DNA from: Georgenia sp. TF02-10
GTDB lineage: Bacteria > Actinomycetota > Actinomycetes > Actinomycetales > Actinomycetaceae
Assembly: GCF_022759505.1 (NCBI RefSeq)
Contig: NZ_CP094289.1
Location: 1,922,001 to 1,986,000, forward strand
DNA: 64,000 nt
Direction of reading: 5' to 3'
Translations under genes and position numbers: made by a program
Notes under the pieces: model-generated
The model's database searches: none
What the model saw: the letters and a program-made list of their open reading frames with translations, nothing else
Told to the model about the DNA's origin: nothing
In this document: positions 8,531 to 17,304 of the stretch, one piece after another
Layout: every line of letters starts with the position of its first letter
How positions within the stretch are numbered: position 1 is the stretch's first letter

Positions 8531-9286
8531 TCAGCCGCCGAGCCGGTTGATGGTGAACGCGACGAGGAACCCGGTCGCGGCGATCAGCCCGGTGAGCAGG
8601 TGGGTGCGCTCGAAGGCCTCGGGGATCATGGTGTCGGCGAGCATGGTGAGGATCGCGCCGGCCGCCACGGCGGTGATGACCGCGACCGCCTGCGGCGAGG
8701 CCGCCCCCAGGAGCTGGTAGCCGAGCGCCGCGGCGGCCGCGCTGGCGACGGCGATCCCCACCCACACCCCGAAGACGTAGCGCGCGCTGCGCCCGGCCGC
8801 CCGCATGCCGGCGGCGCTGGACAGTCCTTCGGGGAGGTTGGAGATGAACACGGCGGCGATGACCGTCGTGCTCACCCCGCCGCCGCCGAGCAGGCTCGCC
8901 CCCAGCACCACGGACTCCGGCACGCCGTCGAGCAGGGCGCCGACGGCGATCGCGGCGCCGCTGCCCGGCTGCTCCTCCTCCGACGGCTGCTGGGACTGGG
9001 ACCGCTTGCGGTGCCGGGCACCGCGGCGGGCCAGGGCGGCGTTGGCCAGGACGTAGACGGACGCACCGGCGAGGAAGCCGACGACGGTGGCCGGCAGGCC
9101 GCCGCTGGCCTCGGCCTCCGCCACGAGGTCGAACGCGAGCGCGGAGATGAGCACCCCGGCACCGAAGGCCATCACGCTGGCGACCACCAGCCGCGGGATC
9201 CGGACGAACCAGGCCAGCGCCGCGCCGATGACCAGCGCCGCCCCGCCCAGCAGGCCCCAGGCGCCGGCCGCCAGCCAGCCGCTCAT
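8531..9286 (-). CDS. ZIP family metal (zinc) transporter
   Basis: 251 residues from the ATG at 9286 (MSGWLAAGAWGLLGG). Longer in-frame starts add only low-complexity sequence. There are about eight hydrophobic helices. The family signatures are GALLDGVPESVVLG and, further on, FISNLPEGLSSAAGMR: two metal-site helices with H/D/N and E residues where ZIP transporters carry HNxPEG-type ligands. The loop between helices 3 and 4 (RRGARHRKRSQSQQPSEEE) is hydrophilic as in ZIPs, but basic and Gln-rich rather than His-rich. The likely role is uptake of zinc or another divalent metal across the cytoplasmic membrane. It stands alone on the minus strand. Confidence 0.88.
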   Translation of the reverse strand: MSGWLAAGAWGLLGGAALVIGAALAWFVRIPRLVVASVMAFGAGVLISALAFDLVAEAEASGGLPATVVGFLAGASVYVLANAALARRGARHRKRSQSQQPSEEEQPGSGAAIAVGALLDGVPESVVLGASLLGGGGVSTTVIAAVFISNLPEGLSSAAGMRAAGRSARYVFGVWVGIAVASAAAAALGYQLLGAASPQAVAVITAVAAGAILTMLADTMIPEAFERTHLLTGLIAATGFLVAFTINRLGG

Positions 9287-9580
9287 CGGTCGATCCGCTG
9301 CGCCACGGGCGTCCTTCCGTCGGTGCCGTCGGCCCCGGTCCTTGGTAGGGCCTCGCGGGAGCGGGCGCAACCCGGGGCCGGTGGTGGTCGGGGAGCGGGA
9401 TGGCGGTGCGGTGACGCGGGCGCGCGTCGCGAGCGACGGTCGCCGCGCGCCGGCGCTGCGAGCCCCACGATGACCGCCGGACCGCCTCCCATCTGCGGTA
9501 AAGGTGCGGCACACTGAGAGTCACGCGCAAGCCACGACGCAGCCTGTCCAGCACGAGAGAGGAATGTGGAGGTACCAACC

Positions 9581-9799
9581 ATGGATACCGGCGGTGGACG
9601 CGTCCGGACCGGGGACCGCATCGTCGTCCAGTCCACCCGCGTGGGCTACCCCGTTCGCGAGGGCGAGGTGATCGAGGTCCGTGGACCTGGCGGCACGGCG
9701 CCGTTCCTGGTCCGCTGGTCGGACGGGACGAGCGAGTCGCTCGTCTTCCCCGGGCCCGACGTGGTCGTCAAGCCGAGGGCGGCGGAGCCCGCCGGCTGA
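9581..9799 (+). CDS. DUF1918 domain protein
   Basis: 72 residues from the ATG at 9581; GGAGG at 9567-9571 is the ribosome-binding site and the upstream GTG at 9566 is rejected. The sequence RVRTGDRIVVQSTRVGYPVR, then GEVIEVRGPGGTAPFLVRWSDG and a final SLVFPGPDVVV matches the small SH3-like DUF1918 family common in actinobacteria. Function unknown. It ends 11 bp before a strong GC hairpin. Confidence 0.88.
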   Translation: MDTGGGRVRTGDRIVVQSTRVGYPVREGEVIEVRGPGGTAPFLVRWSDGTSESLVFPGPDVVVKPRAAEPAG

Positions 9800-9810
9800 C
9801 CGGGGCCGCG

Positions 9811-9829
9811 CGGCGGCGTGGCGCCGCCG
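9811..9829 (+). terminator. GC-rich hairpin after the DUF1918 gene
   Basis: CGGCGGCG-TGG-CGCCGCCG is a perfect 8-bp stem with a 3-nt loop, 11 bp after the stop codon. There is no U tract, which is usual for terminators in very GC-rich actinobacteria. It could also be a 3'-end stabiliser. Confidence 0.6.
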
Positions 9830-9982
9830 GTCCACCCGGCGCACGCCGTCGTGCCGCCATCGCCCAGCACGACGGCGACCGGCGCCGCCCCACCGGGCCG
9901 GGGCCGCACCACCCGTGCACCGGCCGCCCCACCGTGCCCGGCTGGGGCGCCGTGACGGCCGGGGCGCCGCGCCGGCCGGGCG

Positions 9983-10008
9983 CCGGGCCGCACCCCGCTG
10001 CGGCCCGG
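9983..10008 (+). other. 10-bp perfect hairpin just upstream of RNase Z
   Basis: CCGGGCCGCA-N6-TGCGGCCCGG forms a perfect 10-bp stem that ends 24 bp before the RNase Z start codon. It could be a second terminator for the upstream gene or a structure in the rnz promoter or leader. Confidence 0.55.
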
Positions 10009-10032
10009 TGCCCGGCTGGGCACACTTGCCTG

Positions 10033-11028
10033 GTGCGTGACCTCCTCGTCCTCGGGACCGCCTCGCAGGTGCCGACCCGCACCCGGAACCAGAACGGGTA
10101 CCTGCTGCGGTGGGACGGGCAGGGTTACCTCTTCGACCCGGGGGAGGGGACGCAGCGGCAGATGATCCTCGCCGGGGCCCCGTCCTCGGCAATCACCCAT
10201 ATCTGCATCACCCACGTGCACGGCGACCACTGCTACGGCCTGCCCGGGGTGCTCTCCCGGATGGTCCTCGACGGCGTCGACCACCCGGTCCACCTGCACT
10301 ACCCGGCGAGCGGGGAAGAGGTGGTCCGGGCGCTGGTCGCCCTGGCCACGCCCGGCCTGGACCTGCGCCGGCACCCGCACGGCGGGCCCGGCGAGGTCGT
10401 CCCGGGGCTGCACGTCGCGCCGCTGCGGCACCGGGTGGAGACCTACGGCTACCGGCTGGTCGAGCCGGACGGGCGCACCCTCCTGCCGGACCGGCTGGCC
10501 GCGGCAGGCCTGCACGGGCCCGACGTCGGCCGGCTCCAGCGGGCGGGCCGGCTCGGCGGGGTGTCCCTGGCGGAGGTGAGCGTCCCCCGGCGGGGGCAGC
10601 GGGTCGCCGTCGTCATGGACACCGCGGTGTGCGACGGCGCCGCCGAGCTGGCGGCGGAGGCGGACCTGCTCCTGGCCGAGTCGACCTTCGCCGACGAGGA
10701 CGCCGCCCTCGCCGAGGCGTACCGGCACCTGACCGCCGGGCAGGCCGGTCGGCTCGCGGCCGAGGCGGGGGTGGGCCGGCTGGTGCTCACCCACTTCTCC
10801 GCCCGCTACCCCGACGTCACGCCCCTGCTCGCGCAGGCCCGCGCCCGCGCCGGGGCGGCGGCGGTGGTCGCCGCGGCGGACCTGGACCGGATCCCGCTGC
10901 CGCGGCGACGGGCCGCGCCGGGTGGCGGCCCGGCGGGCGGGCCGGACGAGGCTGGCACGCAGGACGAGCCCGACGACGCCGGCGGGCCGACGGCGAGGCG
11001 CGCCAGCGGTGGCGCGTCCGGGCGGTAG
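10033..11028 (+). CDS. rnz: Ribonuclease Z (tRNA 3'-processing endonuclease)
   Basis: 331 residues from a GTG at 10033 (VRDLLVLGTASQVPTRTRNQ), the conserved start of this family. Metallo-beta-lactamase fold: ITHVHGDHCYGLPG carries the HxHxDH zinc motif, RHRVETYGYRL and VVMDTAVCDGA supply further ligands, and LVLTHFSARYPD holds the final histidine. RNase Z cuts precursor tRNAs after the discriminator base. The last ~45 residues are a low-complexity Gly/Ala/Asp/Arg tail. There is no Shine-Dalgarno; a CACACT hexamer lies 6 nt before the start, so the mRNA may be leaderless. Confidence 0.92.
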   Translation: MRDLLVLGTASQVPTRTRNQNGYLLRWDGQGYLFDPGEGTQRQMILAGAPSSAITHICITHVHGDHCYGLPGVLSRMVLDGVDHPVHLHYPASGEEVVRALVALATPGLDLRRHPHGGPGEVVPGLHVAPLRHRVETYGYRLVEPDGRTLLPDRLAAAGLHGPDVGRLQRAGRLGGVSLAEVSVPRRGQRVAVVMDTAVCDGAAELAAEADLLLAESTFADEDAALAEAYRHLTAGQAGRLAAEAGVGRLVLTHFSARYPDVTPLLAQARARAGAAAVVAAADLDRIPLPRRRAAPGGGPAGGPDEAGTQDEPDDAGGPTARRASGGASGR

Positions 11029-11047
11029 CCCGGGCCGGGGTCGGGCG

Positions 11048-11500
11048 CTACCGGCCCCACGCGCCCGGGCCGGCGACGCCGCCCGGCTGGCCGGTCTGGT
11101 ACACCGGGACCCAGCCGGCGGGCACCTGCCCGGTGGGGACGATCTGCTTGCCGAACGGCACGACGGTCACCGGCAGCATCTTGAGGTTGGCCAGCGCGAG
11201 CGGGATCCCGACGATGGTGACCGCCTGCGCGGCGGCCGTCGTGACGTGCCCGATGGCCAGCCACAGCCCGGCGACCAGGAACCAGATCACGTTGCCGATC
11301 GCGGAGCCGGCGCCCGCCCCCGGCCGCGCGACGACGGTGCGGCCGAAGGGCCACAGGGCGAAGGAGGCCATCCGGAAGGACGCCACCCCGAACGGGATCG
11401 TCACCACCAGCAGGCAGGCCAGGACCCCGAAGACCAGGTACCCCAGCGCCAGCCACACGCCGCCGAAGACGAGCCAGATGAGGTTGAGGAGGATCGCCAT
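11048..11500 (-). CDS. YccF domain membrane protein
   Basis: 150 residues with two tandem YccF-like halves. Residues 1-50 (LLNLIWLVFGGVWLALGYL, CLLVVTIPFGVASFRMA, WPFGRTVV) are echoed at 65-120 (IGNVIWFLVAGLWLAIGH, VTIVGIPLALANLKM, VPFGKQIV). The tail is Pro/Gly-rich. It is an inner-membrane protein of unknown function, convergent with rnz (19-bp gap). Family assignment is secure. Confidence 0.9.
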   Translation of the reverse strand: MAILLNLIWLVFGGVWLALGYLVFGVLACLLVVTIPFGVASFRMASFALWPFGRTVVARPGAGAGSAIGNVIWFLVAGLWLAIGHVTTAAAQAVTIVGIPLALANLKMLPVTVVPFGKQIVPTGQVPAGWVPVYQTGQPGGVAGPGAWGR

Positions 11501-11613
11501 CCGGCGAGGGTCCCACGGCGCCAGGCCCGGCGACCAGGTGTGCCGGACGGTGCGGCGCAGACGCCGGGCGGGCGGCGCGGCGTCGACCAGACTCCCTCCG
11601 GCTCAGGCCGGGC

Positions 11614-14058
11614 TCAGGCCGCCCGCTCCCAGCGCGCCCGCCGCCGTGCCCGCCGGAGCAGCCCGCGCAGCGGCTCGGTGCCGCTGCGCGGCCACAGCGC
11701 GGCCGCGACCCGCGCCGGCCACCGAGCGCCGCGGCGCGCCCGGCGCAGCACCGCGCGCACGTCCTGAGCCATACCCTCGGCCTCGGGCCCGGCCGGGGCG
11801 TACCGGGTCCGCTCGAGCCGGTCGGCGGCCCGGCCGAGCGCGGCGAGGGCCGGCGGGTCCAGGCCCGCCGCCTCGGCGTAGCGCGCCCGCGCCTGGCGCG
11901 GCGTGGCCGCCGGCGGGGCGGTGACCCCCAGGTCCGCCAGCCCGGCGACGAGCACTCCCCACTCGGCCTCCACCCGGTCGGCCTCGTCCCGGGCCCGACG
12001 CCGGCCGGCGGTGCGCCGGGACCACCCCACGGCGGGGACCACCGCGAGCAGCGCGACCACCACCAGCAGCGCCAGCCCGAGCGGGCGCAGCCGGGCCGCG
12101 GCGGCCCACCAGCCCACCGCCCCGGTGTCCCCGATGACGGGGTTTGTCGCGTCGTCCACCGGCGCCGGGGCGGTGGCCCCCGGCGCCGGGGTCGGTGCCG
12201 TCGCGGGGCCGGTGGCGCCGGCCGGCGCGAAGTACAGCGGCGCCGGCCCGGACCGGCCGCCCGGCGTCGGCTCGAACCGGGTCCAGCCCAGCCCGGCGAT
12301 GTCCAGCTCGGGCCAGGCATGGGCATCCGCGGCGACCACGAGGTGAGAGCCGTCGGGCTGTACCTCCCCGGGCAGGAACCCCACCGCCAGCCGCGCCGGG
12401 ATCCCCGCCGCCCGGGCCAGCATGACCATCGCCGTCGCGAACTGGGTGCAGTAGCCCTGGCGGGTCTGGAGGAAGTGGCTGACCGGGTCCAGCGGTGCCC
12501 CGTCCGGGCCGGGGACCTCCTCGGCGAGGGTGAGGGAGTAGGTGAAGATGCTGCTGCGCAGGTAGGCCTGGATGGCCATCGCGGCCTGGACCTCGTTGGT
12601 CGCCCCGGCGGTCAGCTCGGCGGCGAGCGGCACGACGACCTCGGCGGAGGCCGGGTCGACGGCGAGCGCCGGGTCCGCCGGGTCGTGCCCGGTCCCCGCG
12701 CCCACCCCGGGCGGCAGCGCCCCGCCCGGTCGCCAGTAGCTGGCCCGGTACGCCGCCGGCTGCTCGCCGACCACCCCCGCGCCGGCCGCGTCGAGGAGCA
12801 GGTCCGGGCCGCCGAGGTCGGCGCGGAGCAGCGGGGCCGGCAGGGCGATCTGCGGGGCCCGGACCTCGTTGGTCTCCACCTCGACCTGGTACCGCTCCAC
12901 CGGCACCGCGGGGCTGGCCGGCCCGGTGGGCTCCGCCGGGCCGACCGCCGCGCCGTCGCCGGGGTGCCAGCGGCCCTCGGCGTACCGGTCGGTCACGGTC
13001 ACCCGCAGCGGCACCGGCCGCGGGTCGTCGGTGCGGAACCGGAGCACCAGGGCGGTGCTGCGGCTGCCCAGGTCCTCGGCCAGGTCGAGGGTGCGGGTGA
13101 AGCTGGTCCCGCTCCCGCCCCGGCCCAGCCCGTCCAGCAGGGAGGTGGTGGGCAGGTGCGGCACGAGCGCCGGCGCCGCGGCCGCGGCCAGGACCGCCAC
13201 GGCGCCGACCAGGCGGGCCCAGGACCGGTAGCGGCGCACGCTGCCCGCCGCCGCGGCCTCCACCGCCGGGGCCGCCCGCCGTGCGGGGCCGCCCGCCCCG
13301 TCGCGGGCCGCGCCGGGCCAGTCGCCCAGGCGCCCGATCGCCTGCCGGGCGAGCAGCACCAGCCATGCCACCGCGGCCGCGAGGAAGTAGCGCGGGTGCT
13401 GCGCCGTGCCCGTGCTGGAGGCGCTGACGACGGCGACGGCGAGGAGCGGCAGCCCGGCCAGGGCGGGGGAGCGGGCGGTGACGGCCAGGGCGTCAACCGC
13501 GATCCCGACCGCCGCCAGTCCGACCACGGTGAGGAGCACCATCCCGGCGTTCGCCGGCACCGGCACGGTCTCCATCTCGATCGTGCGCACCGCCTGCGCA
13601 CCCAGCCGGGCGAGCTCGGGCAGCACGGCCGGGCGGGGGAGCCCGTACCAGAGGTAGGCGCCGGGGAAGAGCTGCCAGCACACCACCAGGCCGGCCACCG
13701 CCACCTGCAGCGCCAGCACGCCGCCGGCGCGCAGACCGCCGGCCCGGGCGAGGGCGCCGGTGGCGGCCACCACGGCCAGGGCCAGGACCAGCGGGCCGAC
13801 CCACGGCTGGCTCTGGAACAGCTCGGTCACCGGCCAGCTCACCACCAGGGTGCAGACGGCCGCCAGCGCGGCGTCCACCCAGCGGGACCGGGCCCGGCCG
13901 CCGGTGCGCGGGGGTAGGGGTGTGTCCGGCGGCCGGGCGTCCGACGGCGGCCGGGCAGCCGACGTCGTTGTAGCGCCCGGCAGCGTCGTGGCGCCCGCCT
14001 GCGGCCCGGCGTGCGGCAGCGTCCCGTTGCCCGGCGGGACGGCGCCCGGCGGCGTCAC
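11614..14058 (-). CDS. DUF3488/transglutaminase-like (TgpA family) membrane protein
   Basis: 814 residues from a GTG at 14058 that overlaps the stop of the upstream DUF58 gene (GTGA). A Pro-rich N-terminus (about 50 residues) is followed by roughly seven membrane helices to about residue 240. A large exported region then carries the transglutaminase-like core: QGYCTQFATAMVMLAR with catalytic Cys537, and ADAHAWPELDI with His580. The usual DPT triad motif appears as FEPTP, as in many actinobacterial members. One more helix (LALLVVVALLAVVPAVGW) and a cytoplasmic DUF4129-like tail finish the protein. It forms an operon with moxR and DUF58, a conserved trio thought to act at the cell envelope. The substrate is unknown. 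Confidence 0.88.
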   Translation of the reverse strand: MTPPGAVPPGNGTLPHAGPQAGATTLPGATTTSAARPPSDARPPDTPLPPRTGGRARSRWVDAALAAVCTLVVSWPVTELFQSQPWVGPLVLALAVVAATGALARAGGLRAGGVLALQVAVAGLVVCWQLFPGAYLWYGLPRPAVLPELARLGAQAVRTIEMETVPVPANAGMVLLTVVGLAAVGIAVDALAVTARSPALAGLPLLAVAVVSASSTGTAQHPRYFLAAAVAWLVLLARQAIGRLGDWPGAARDGAGGPARRAAPAVEAAAAGSVRRYRSWARLVGAVAVLAAAAAPALVPHLPTTSLLDGLGRGGSGTSFTRTLDLAEDLGSRSTALVLRFRTDDPRPVPLRVTVTDRYAEGRWHPGDGAAVGPAEPTGPASPAVPVERYQVEVETNEVRAPQIALPAPLLRADLGGPDLLLDAAGAGVVGEQPAAYRASYWRPGGALPPGVGAGTGHDPADPALAVDPASAEVVVPLAAELTAGATNEVQAAMAIQAYLRSSIFTYSLTLAEEVPGPDGAPLDPVSHFLQTRQGYCTQFATAMVMLARAAGIPARLAVGFLPGEVQPDGSHLVVAADAHAWPELDIAGLGWTRFEPTPGGRSGPAPLYFAPAGATGPATAPTPAPGATAPAPVDDATNPVIGDTGAVGWWAAAARLRPLGLALLVVVALLAVVPAVGWSRRTAGRRRARDEADRVEAEWGVLVAGLADLGVTAPPAATPRQARARYAEAAGLDPPALAALGRAADRLERTRYAPAGPEAEGMAQDVRAVLRRARRGARWPARVAAALWPRSGTEPLRGLLRRARRRARWERAA

Positions 14059-15323
14059 CGGGCCACCGCCCAGGCGTCGTCGTAGCAGGCCGTCGCCCAC
14101 GCGTCGGCCACCGGCTGCCCGGCCCGGACCACCGTGCTGCGCCACCCGGCGGCCCGCAGCCGGTGGGCCCGGCCCGCGGCGCCCGGCGACGGCGGGGCGC
14201 CGGCGAAGGTGGCCGCGTCGAGCAGGAGCAGCACCCCGGTCGTGCCGGGCGGGCGGGCCGCGGCCAGCCGGTCCAGCGCGGCGCCGTCGGCGTCCGCCAC
14301 GGCGGCGTCCGCGACGGCGGCGACCACCAGGCCGCCGGCGACGGACCAGGTGGCGTGGACGATGTCGGACAGGTCCCCCTCGGCCGTGCCGGCCAGGGCG
14401 AGGTGGCGCAGCACGGCCTCCCGGCCCAGCGGCCGGTCGACGGCGGCGTCCCGGGCCGTCTCGGCGGTGACCAGGTGGAGCTGGAACCCCTGCCCGGCGA
14501 GGAGGGCGGCGACGGAGGCGAGGGCGCTGACCGCCCACTCGAAGGAGCTGGCCGGGCCGGTGCCGCGGTGGGCCGCCCGGCGCGGGTCGAGCACGAGGGT
14601 GGCGCGCTGGCGGGCCGGCCGTTCCTCCTGGCGGACCATGAGCTCGGCGCGGTGGGCGGTGGCCGGCCAGTGCACCCGGCGCAGGTCGTCCCCGCGGGCG
14701 TACCGCCGGGTGCTGACGTCGTCCTCGCCGTGCACCGCGACCAGGTGCGGGACCGGGCCGGGGCCGGTGACGCCGGTGCCGGGCGGGGCCAGCCCGGTGA
14801 GGTCGACCACCTCGGGCAGGACGAGCACCTCCGCCGCGCCGCCGAGGCGGCGGCGCTGCAGCGTCAGCCCGAAGGGGTCCTCCTGGCGCAGGTCCAGCGG
14901 GCCGACGTGGTGCACCCCGCGGGCCCGGCCCCGGACCGGGTAGGCGACGGTGTGCCGCCGGCCGGGGGCGAGGGCCGGGACGACGAACCGGGCCGGCCCG
15001 CCGAGGGTGGGGTCCAGCCGCTCCTGTGCGAGGTGGCTGAGGGAGGTGCGGCGGCCCTCGTTGCGGACCTCGGTGCGGACCTGGCCGGGCTCGTCCGGGC
15101 GCAGCGCCGCGGGGCTGACGGTGCGGGTGACGGCCAGGCGGGGCGCCCGCCGCCAGGACGTCAGGTAGGCCAGCACCGGCAGCAGCAGCAGCAGGACCCC
15201 GACCCGGGTCAGGTCGGGGAAGCCGAGGAGGGCGCTGGCACCGCCCAGGCCGAGCCCGGTGCCGACGAAGGCCTGCCCCCGGCGGGTCAGCCGCGGGGTG
15301 AGCCGCGGGGCCACGGTGGTCAC
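14055..15323 (-). CDS. DUF58 domain protein
   Basis: 422 residues from a GTG at 15323 that overlaps the MoxR stop (GTGA, 15320-15323). Two hydrophobic helices (GQAFVGTGLGLGGASALLGF, VGVLLLLLPVLAYLTSW) are followed by a beta-sandwich-like region and the DUF58 signature GEDDVSTRRYARGDDLRRVHWPA, then a vWA-like tail (ATLVLDPRRA). DUF58 proteins pair with MoxR AAA+ ATPases and TgpA-like transglutaminases. The start was chosen by the overlap and by the family beginning with this helix pair. Confidence 0.9.
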   Translation of the reverse strand: MTTVAPRLTPRLTRRGQAFVGTGLGLGGASALLGFPDLTRVGVLLLLLPVLAYLTSWRRAPRLAVTRTVSPAALRPDEPGQVRTEVRNEGRRTSLSHLAQERLDPTLGGPARFVVPALAPGRRHTVAYPVRGRARGVHHVGPLDLRQEDPFGLTLQRRRLGGAAEVLVLPEVVDLTGLAPPGTGVTGPGPVPHLVAVHGEDDVSTRRYARGDDLRRVHWPATAHRAELMVRQEERPARQRATLVLDPRRAAHRGTGPASSFEWAVSALASVAALLAGQGFQLHLVTAETARDAAVDRPLGREAVLRHLALAGTAEGDLSDIVHATWSVAGGLVVAAVADAAVADADGAALDRLAAARPPGTTGVLLLLDAATFAGAPPSPGAAGRAHRLRAAGWRSTVVRAGQPVADAWATACYDDAWAVAR

Positions 15324-16306
15324 CGGGGCGCCCGGGGGACGGGCACCTCGTCGAGCACCGCGGCGAGCACCTCGCGGGCGTCGAGGCGGGCGATCTCCGC
15401 CTCGCCGGAGAGCAGCACCCGGTGGGCGAGGACGGCGACGGCGAGGGCCTGGACGTCGTCGGGCAGGACGTGGTCCCGGCCCTCGATGGCGGCGTGCGCG
15501 CGGGCCGCGCGCAGCAGCTGCAGCCCGGCGCGGGGGGAGGCGCCCAGCCGCAGGTGCCGGTGCCCGCGGGTGGCGGCCACCAGGTCGACGACGTACTGGC
15601 GCACCGCGGGGCCGGCGTGCAGGCGCTGGACCGCTGCCATCAGGGCGGCCACGGTGCTGGCGTCGGTGACCGGGCGTAGCGCCGCGAGCGGGTCGCCGCC
15701 GCCGTGGGTGTCGAGCATGGCCAGCTCGGCGGCGGGGGAGGGGTAGCCCATGGAGATGCGGGCCATGAATCGGTCGCGCTGCGCCTCTGGGAGGGGGTAG
15801 GTGCCCTCCATCTCCAGCGGGTTCTGGGTGGCCATCACGATGAACGGCCGGGGCAGGGAGTAGGTCTGGCCGTCCACGGTGACCTGCCGCTCCTCCATCG
15901 CCTCCAGCAGCGCCGACTGGGTCTTCGGCGAGGCCCGGTTGATCTCGTCGCCGACGACGACGTTGGCGAAGACCGCCCCCGGCCGGAAGGTGAAGGCCCG
16001 GGTGTCCTGGTTGAACACGCTCACCCCGGTGATGTCGCTGGGCAGCAGGTCGGGGGTGAACTGGATGCGGCGGACCGTGCAGTCGACCGCGGCGGCCAGG
16101 GTCTTGGCGAGCAGCGTCTTGCCCACGCCCGGCACGTCCTCGATGAGCAGGTGGCCGCCGGCGAGCAGGACGGTCAGCGCGGTGCTGACGGCGGCGTCGT
16201 TGCCCTCCACCACCTGGCGCATCGCCTGGTGCACCTCGCCGACGACGGCGTGCAGGTGCGCCAGCTCGACGTCGAGCGCGAGGCCGGGCGCGGCCACCGA
16301 TTCCAT
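15320..16306 (-). CDS. MoxR family AAA+ ATPase
   Basis: 328 residues. Walker A is DVPGVGKT near residue 57 and Walker B is VVVGDEINRASPKTQSALLE. ATQNPLEMEGTYPLPEAQRDRF is the sensor/arginine-finger region typical of MoxR, and the C-terminal lid includes SPRAGLQLLRAARAHAAIEGR. MoxR proteins are cytoplasmic chaperone-like ATPases that act with DUF58/vWA partners, which fits the next two genes. No strong Shine-Dalgarno precedes the ATG; a CACGAT hexamer lies 6 nt upstream, compatible with a leaderless start. Confidence 0.93.
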   Translation of the reverse strand: MESVAAPGLALDVELAHLHAVVGEVHQAMRQVVEGNDAAVSTALTVLLAGGHLLIEDVPGVGKTLLAKTLAAAVDCTVRRIQFTPDLLPSDITGVSVFNQDTRAFTFRPGAVFANVVVGDEINRASPKTQSALLEAMEERQVTVDGQTYSLPRPFIVMATQNPLEMEGTYPLPEAQRDRFMARISMGYPSPAAELAMLDTHGGGDPLAALRPVTDASTVAALMAAVQRLHAGPAVRQYVVDLVAATRGHRHLRLGASPRAGLQLLRAARAHAAIEGRDHVLPDDVQALAVAVLAHRVLLSGEAEIARLDAREVLAAVLDEVPVPRAPR

Positions 16307-16413
16307 GTCCTGATCGTGCCTGATGGGGGCCGGATGCGGAACCGGTAGCGGGGAGGCGGCCGCGGAGCGGGTCCGGGACGGGCCCGACGATGGCGCCGCC
16401 GTACGCTCCGGTC

Positions 16414-16860
16414 ATGTCCGGTGGGGTGCGTGGCGGGCGGGACCCGGGCCAGGCCCGAGGCGAGGGACGGCGGGGGCGGGACGGGGCGCCGTCGGGCGAG
16501 CCCGGGCACGGGCGGGACGAGGTGTCGGGCGCGCGGGACCAGGCGTCGGGCGGGCGGGCGCGGGACGAGCCGGCGGGCGGCCGTCGGCGGGAGGCTCCGG
16601 TGGCCGGCGAGGGGACCGGGGTCGCCGCGGCGGGCCTGGTGCTGCTCCTGGCGGTGCTGCCGGCCTACCTCACGTCCGGGCGGCTCGCCCCGGGCTGGGC
16701 GGTGGCGCTGCTGCTGGTGGTCTGGCTCGTGCTGGCCGGGTGCGCGGCCTTCTGGTTCCGCCGCCGCCCCCACCGGGTGCTCGCGCTGCCGTTCGCGGCG
16801 GCCGCGGTGTGGTTCGCGGTGCTGGCCGTGGGTCAGCTGGTGCTGGGCTGGCCGGCCTGA
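16414..16860 (+). CDS. Small membrane protein, unknown function
   Basis: 148 residues from an ATG at 16414. Residues 1-65 are highly charged and low complexity (Gly/Arg/Asp-rich). The rest contains three hydrophobic segments: GVAAAGLVLLLAVLPAYL, WAVALLLVVWLVLAGCAAFWF and ALPFAAAAVWFAVLAVGQLVL. There is no Shine-Dalgarno, but TACGCT lies exactly 6 nt before the ATG, supporting this start as a leaderless one over the upstream ATG at 16390. It is divergent from moxR. Not recognised as a named family. Confidence 0.6.
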   Translation: MSGGVRGGRDPGQARGEGRRGRDGAPSGEPGHGRDEVSGARDQASGGRARDEPAGGRRREAPVAGEGTGVAAAGLVLLLAVLPAYLTSGRLAPGWAVALLLVVWLVLAGCAAFWFRRRPHRVLALPFAAAAVWFAVLAVGQLVLGWPA

Positions 16861-17304
16861 CCGGCAGCGCGACGGGGCAGCAGCCGCGGGGTGCGGGCGG
16901 CGTAGGACCGGTAGGCGTCCCCGAACCGGGCAGCGAGCGCGGCCTCCTCGGCGCGGCTCTTGGCGGTGAGCACCGCGGTGAGGGCGAGGGCGGCGAGCAG
17001 CGGGCCGGGGCGGCGGCGGAGCACCGCCACCCCCCACGCCGCGGCGCCCAGGCCGGTATAGATCGGGTGCCGGGTGTAGCCGGTAGGGGCCGGTGGTCTG
17101 CAGCGCCGCGCCGGCCGGTGGCCGGACCCGCGGGGTGAGCCGGCGGCCCTGGGCGGCGGCCCCGGCCACGGCCAGCGCCGCGCCCGCCGCGGCGGACCCG
17201 GCGGCGGCCGCCCGCACCGCGGCGGGCAGCGCCCACCGGGGCCGGCCGGGCCAGGCGAGCCCGGCCAGGGCGGCGGCCTGGCCCGCCAGCAGGAGCGCCT
17301 CCAC
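16833..17304 (-). pseudogene. Isoprenylcysteine carboxyl methyltransferase-like gene with a +1 frameshift
   Basis: The first part reads VEALLLAGQAAALAGLAWPG ... LQTTGPYR from a GTG at 17304 that overlaps the upstream stop by one base. The continuation YTRHPIYTGLGAAAWGV ... ARFGDAYRSYAARTPRLLP lies in the next frame. One extra base near 17079-17082 separates the two parts; removing it gives a clean 156-residue protein with the family signature GPYRYTRHPIY. These integral membrane methyltransferase-like proteins are about 150-200 residues long. Either the gene is inactive or the base is a sequencing error. The 3' end overlaps the convergent gene by 28 bp. Confidence 0.8.
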
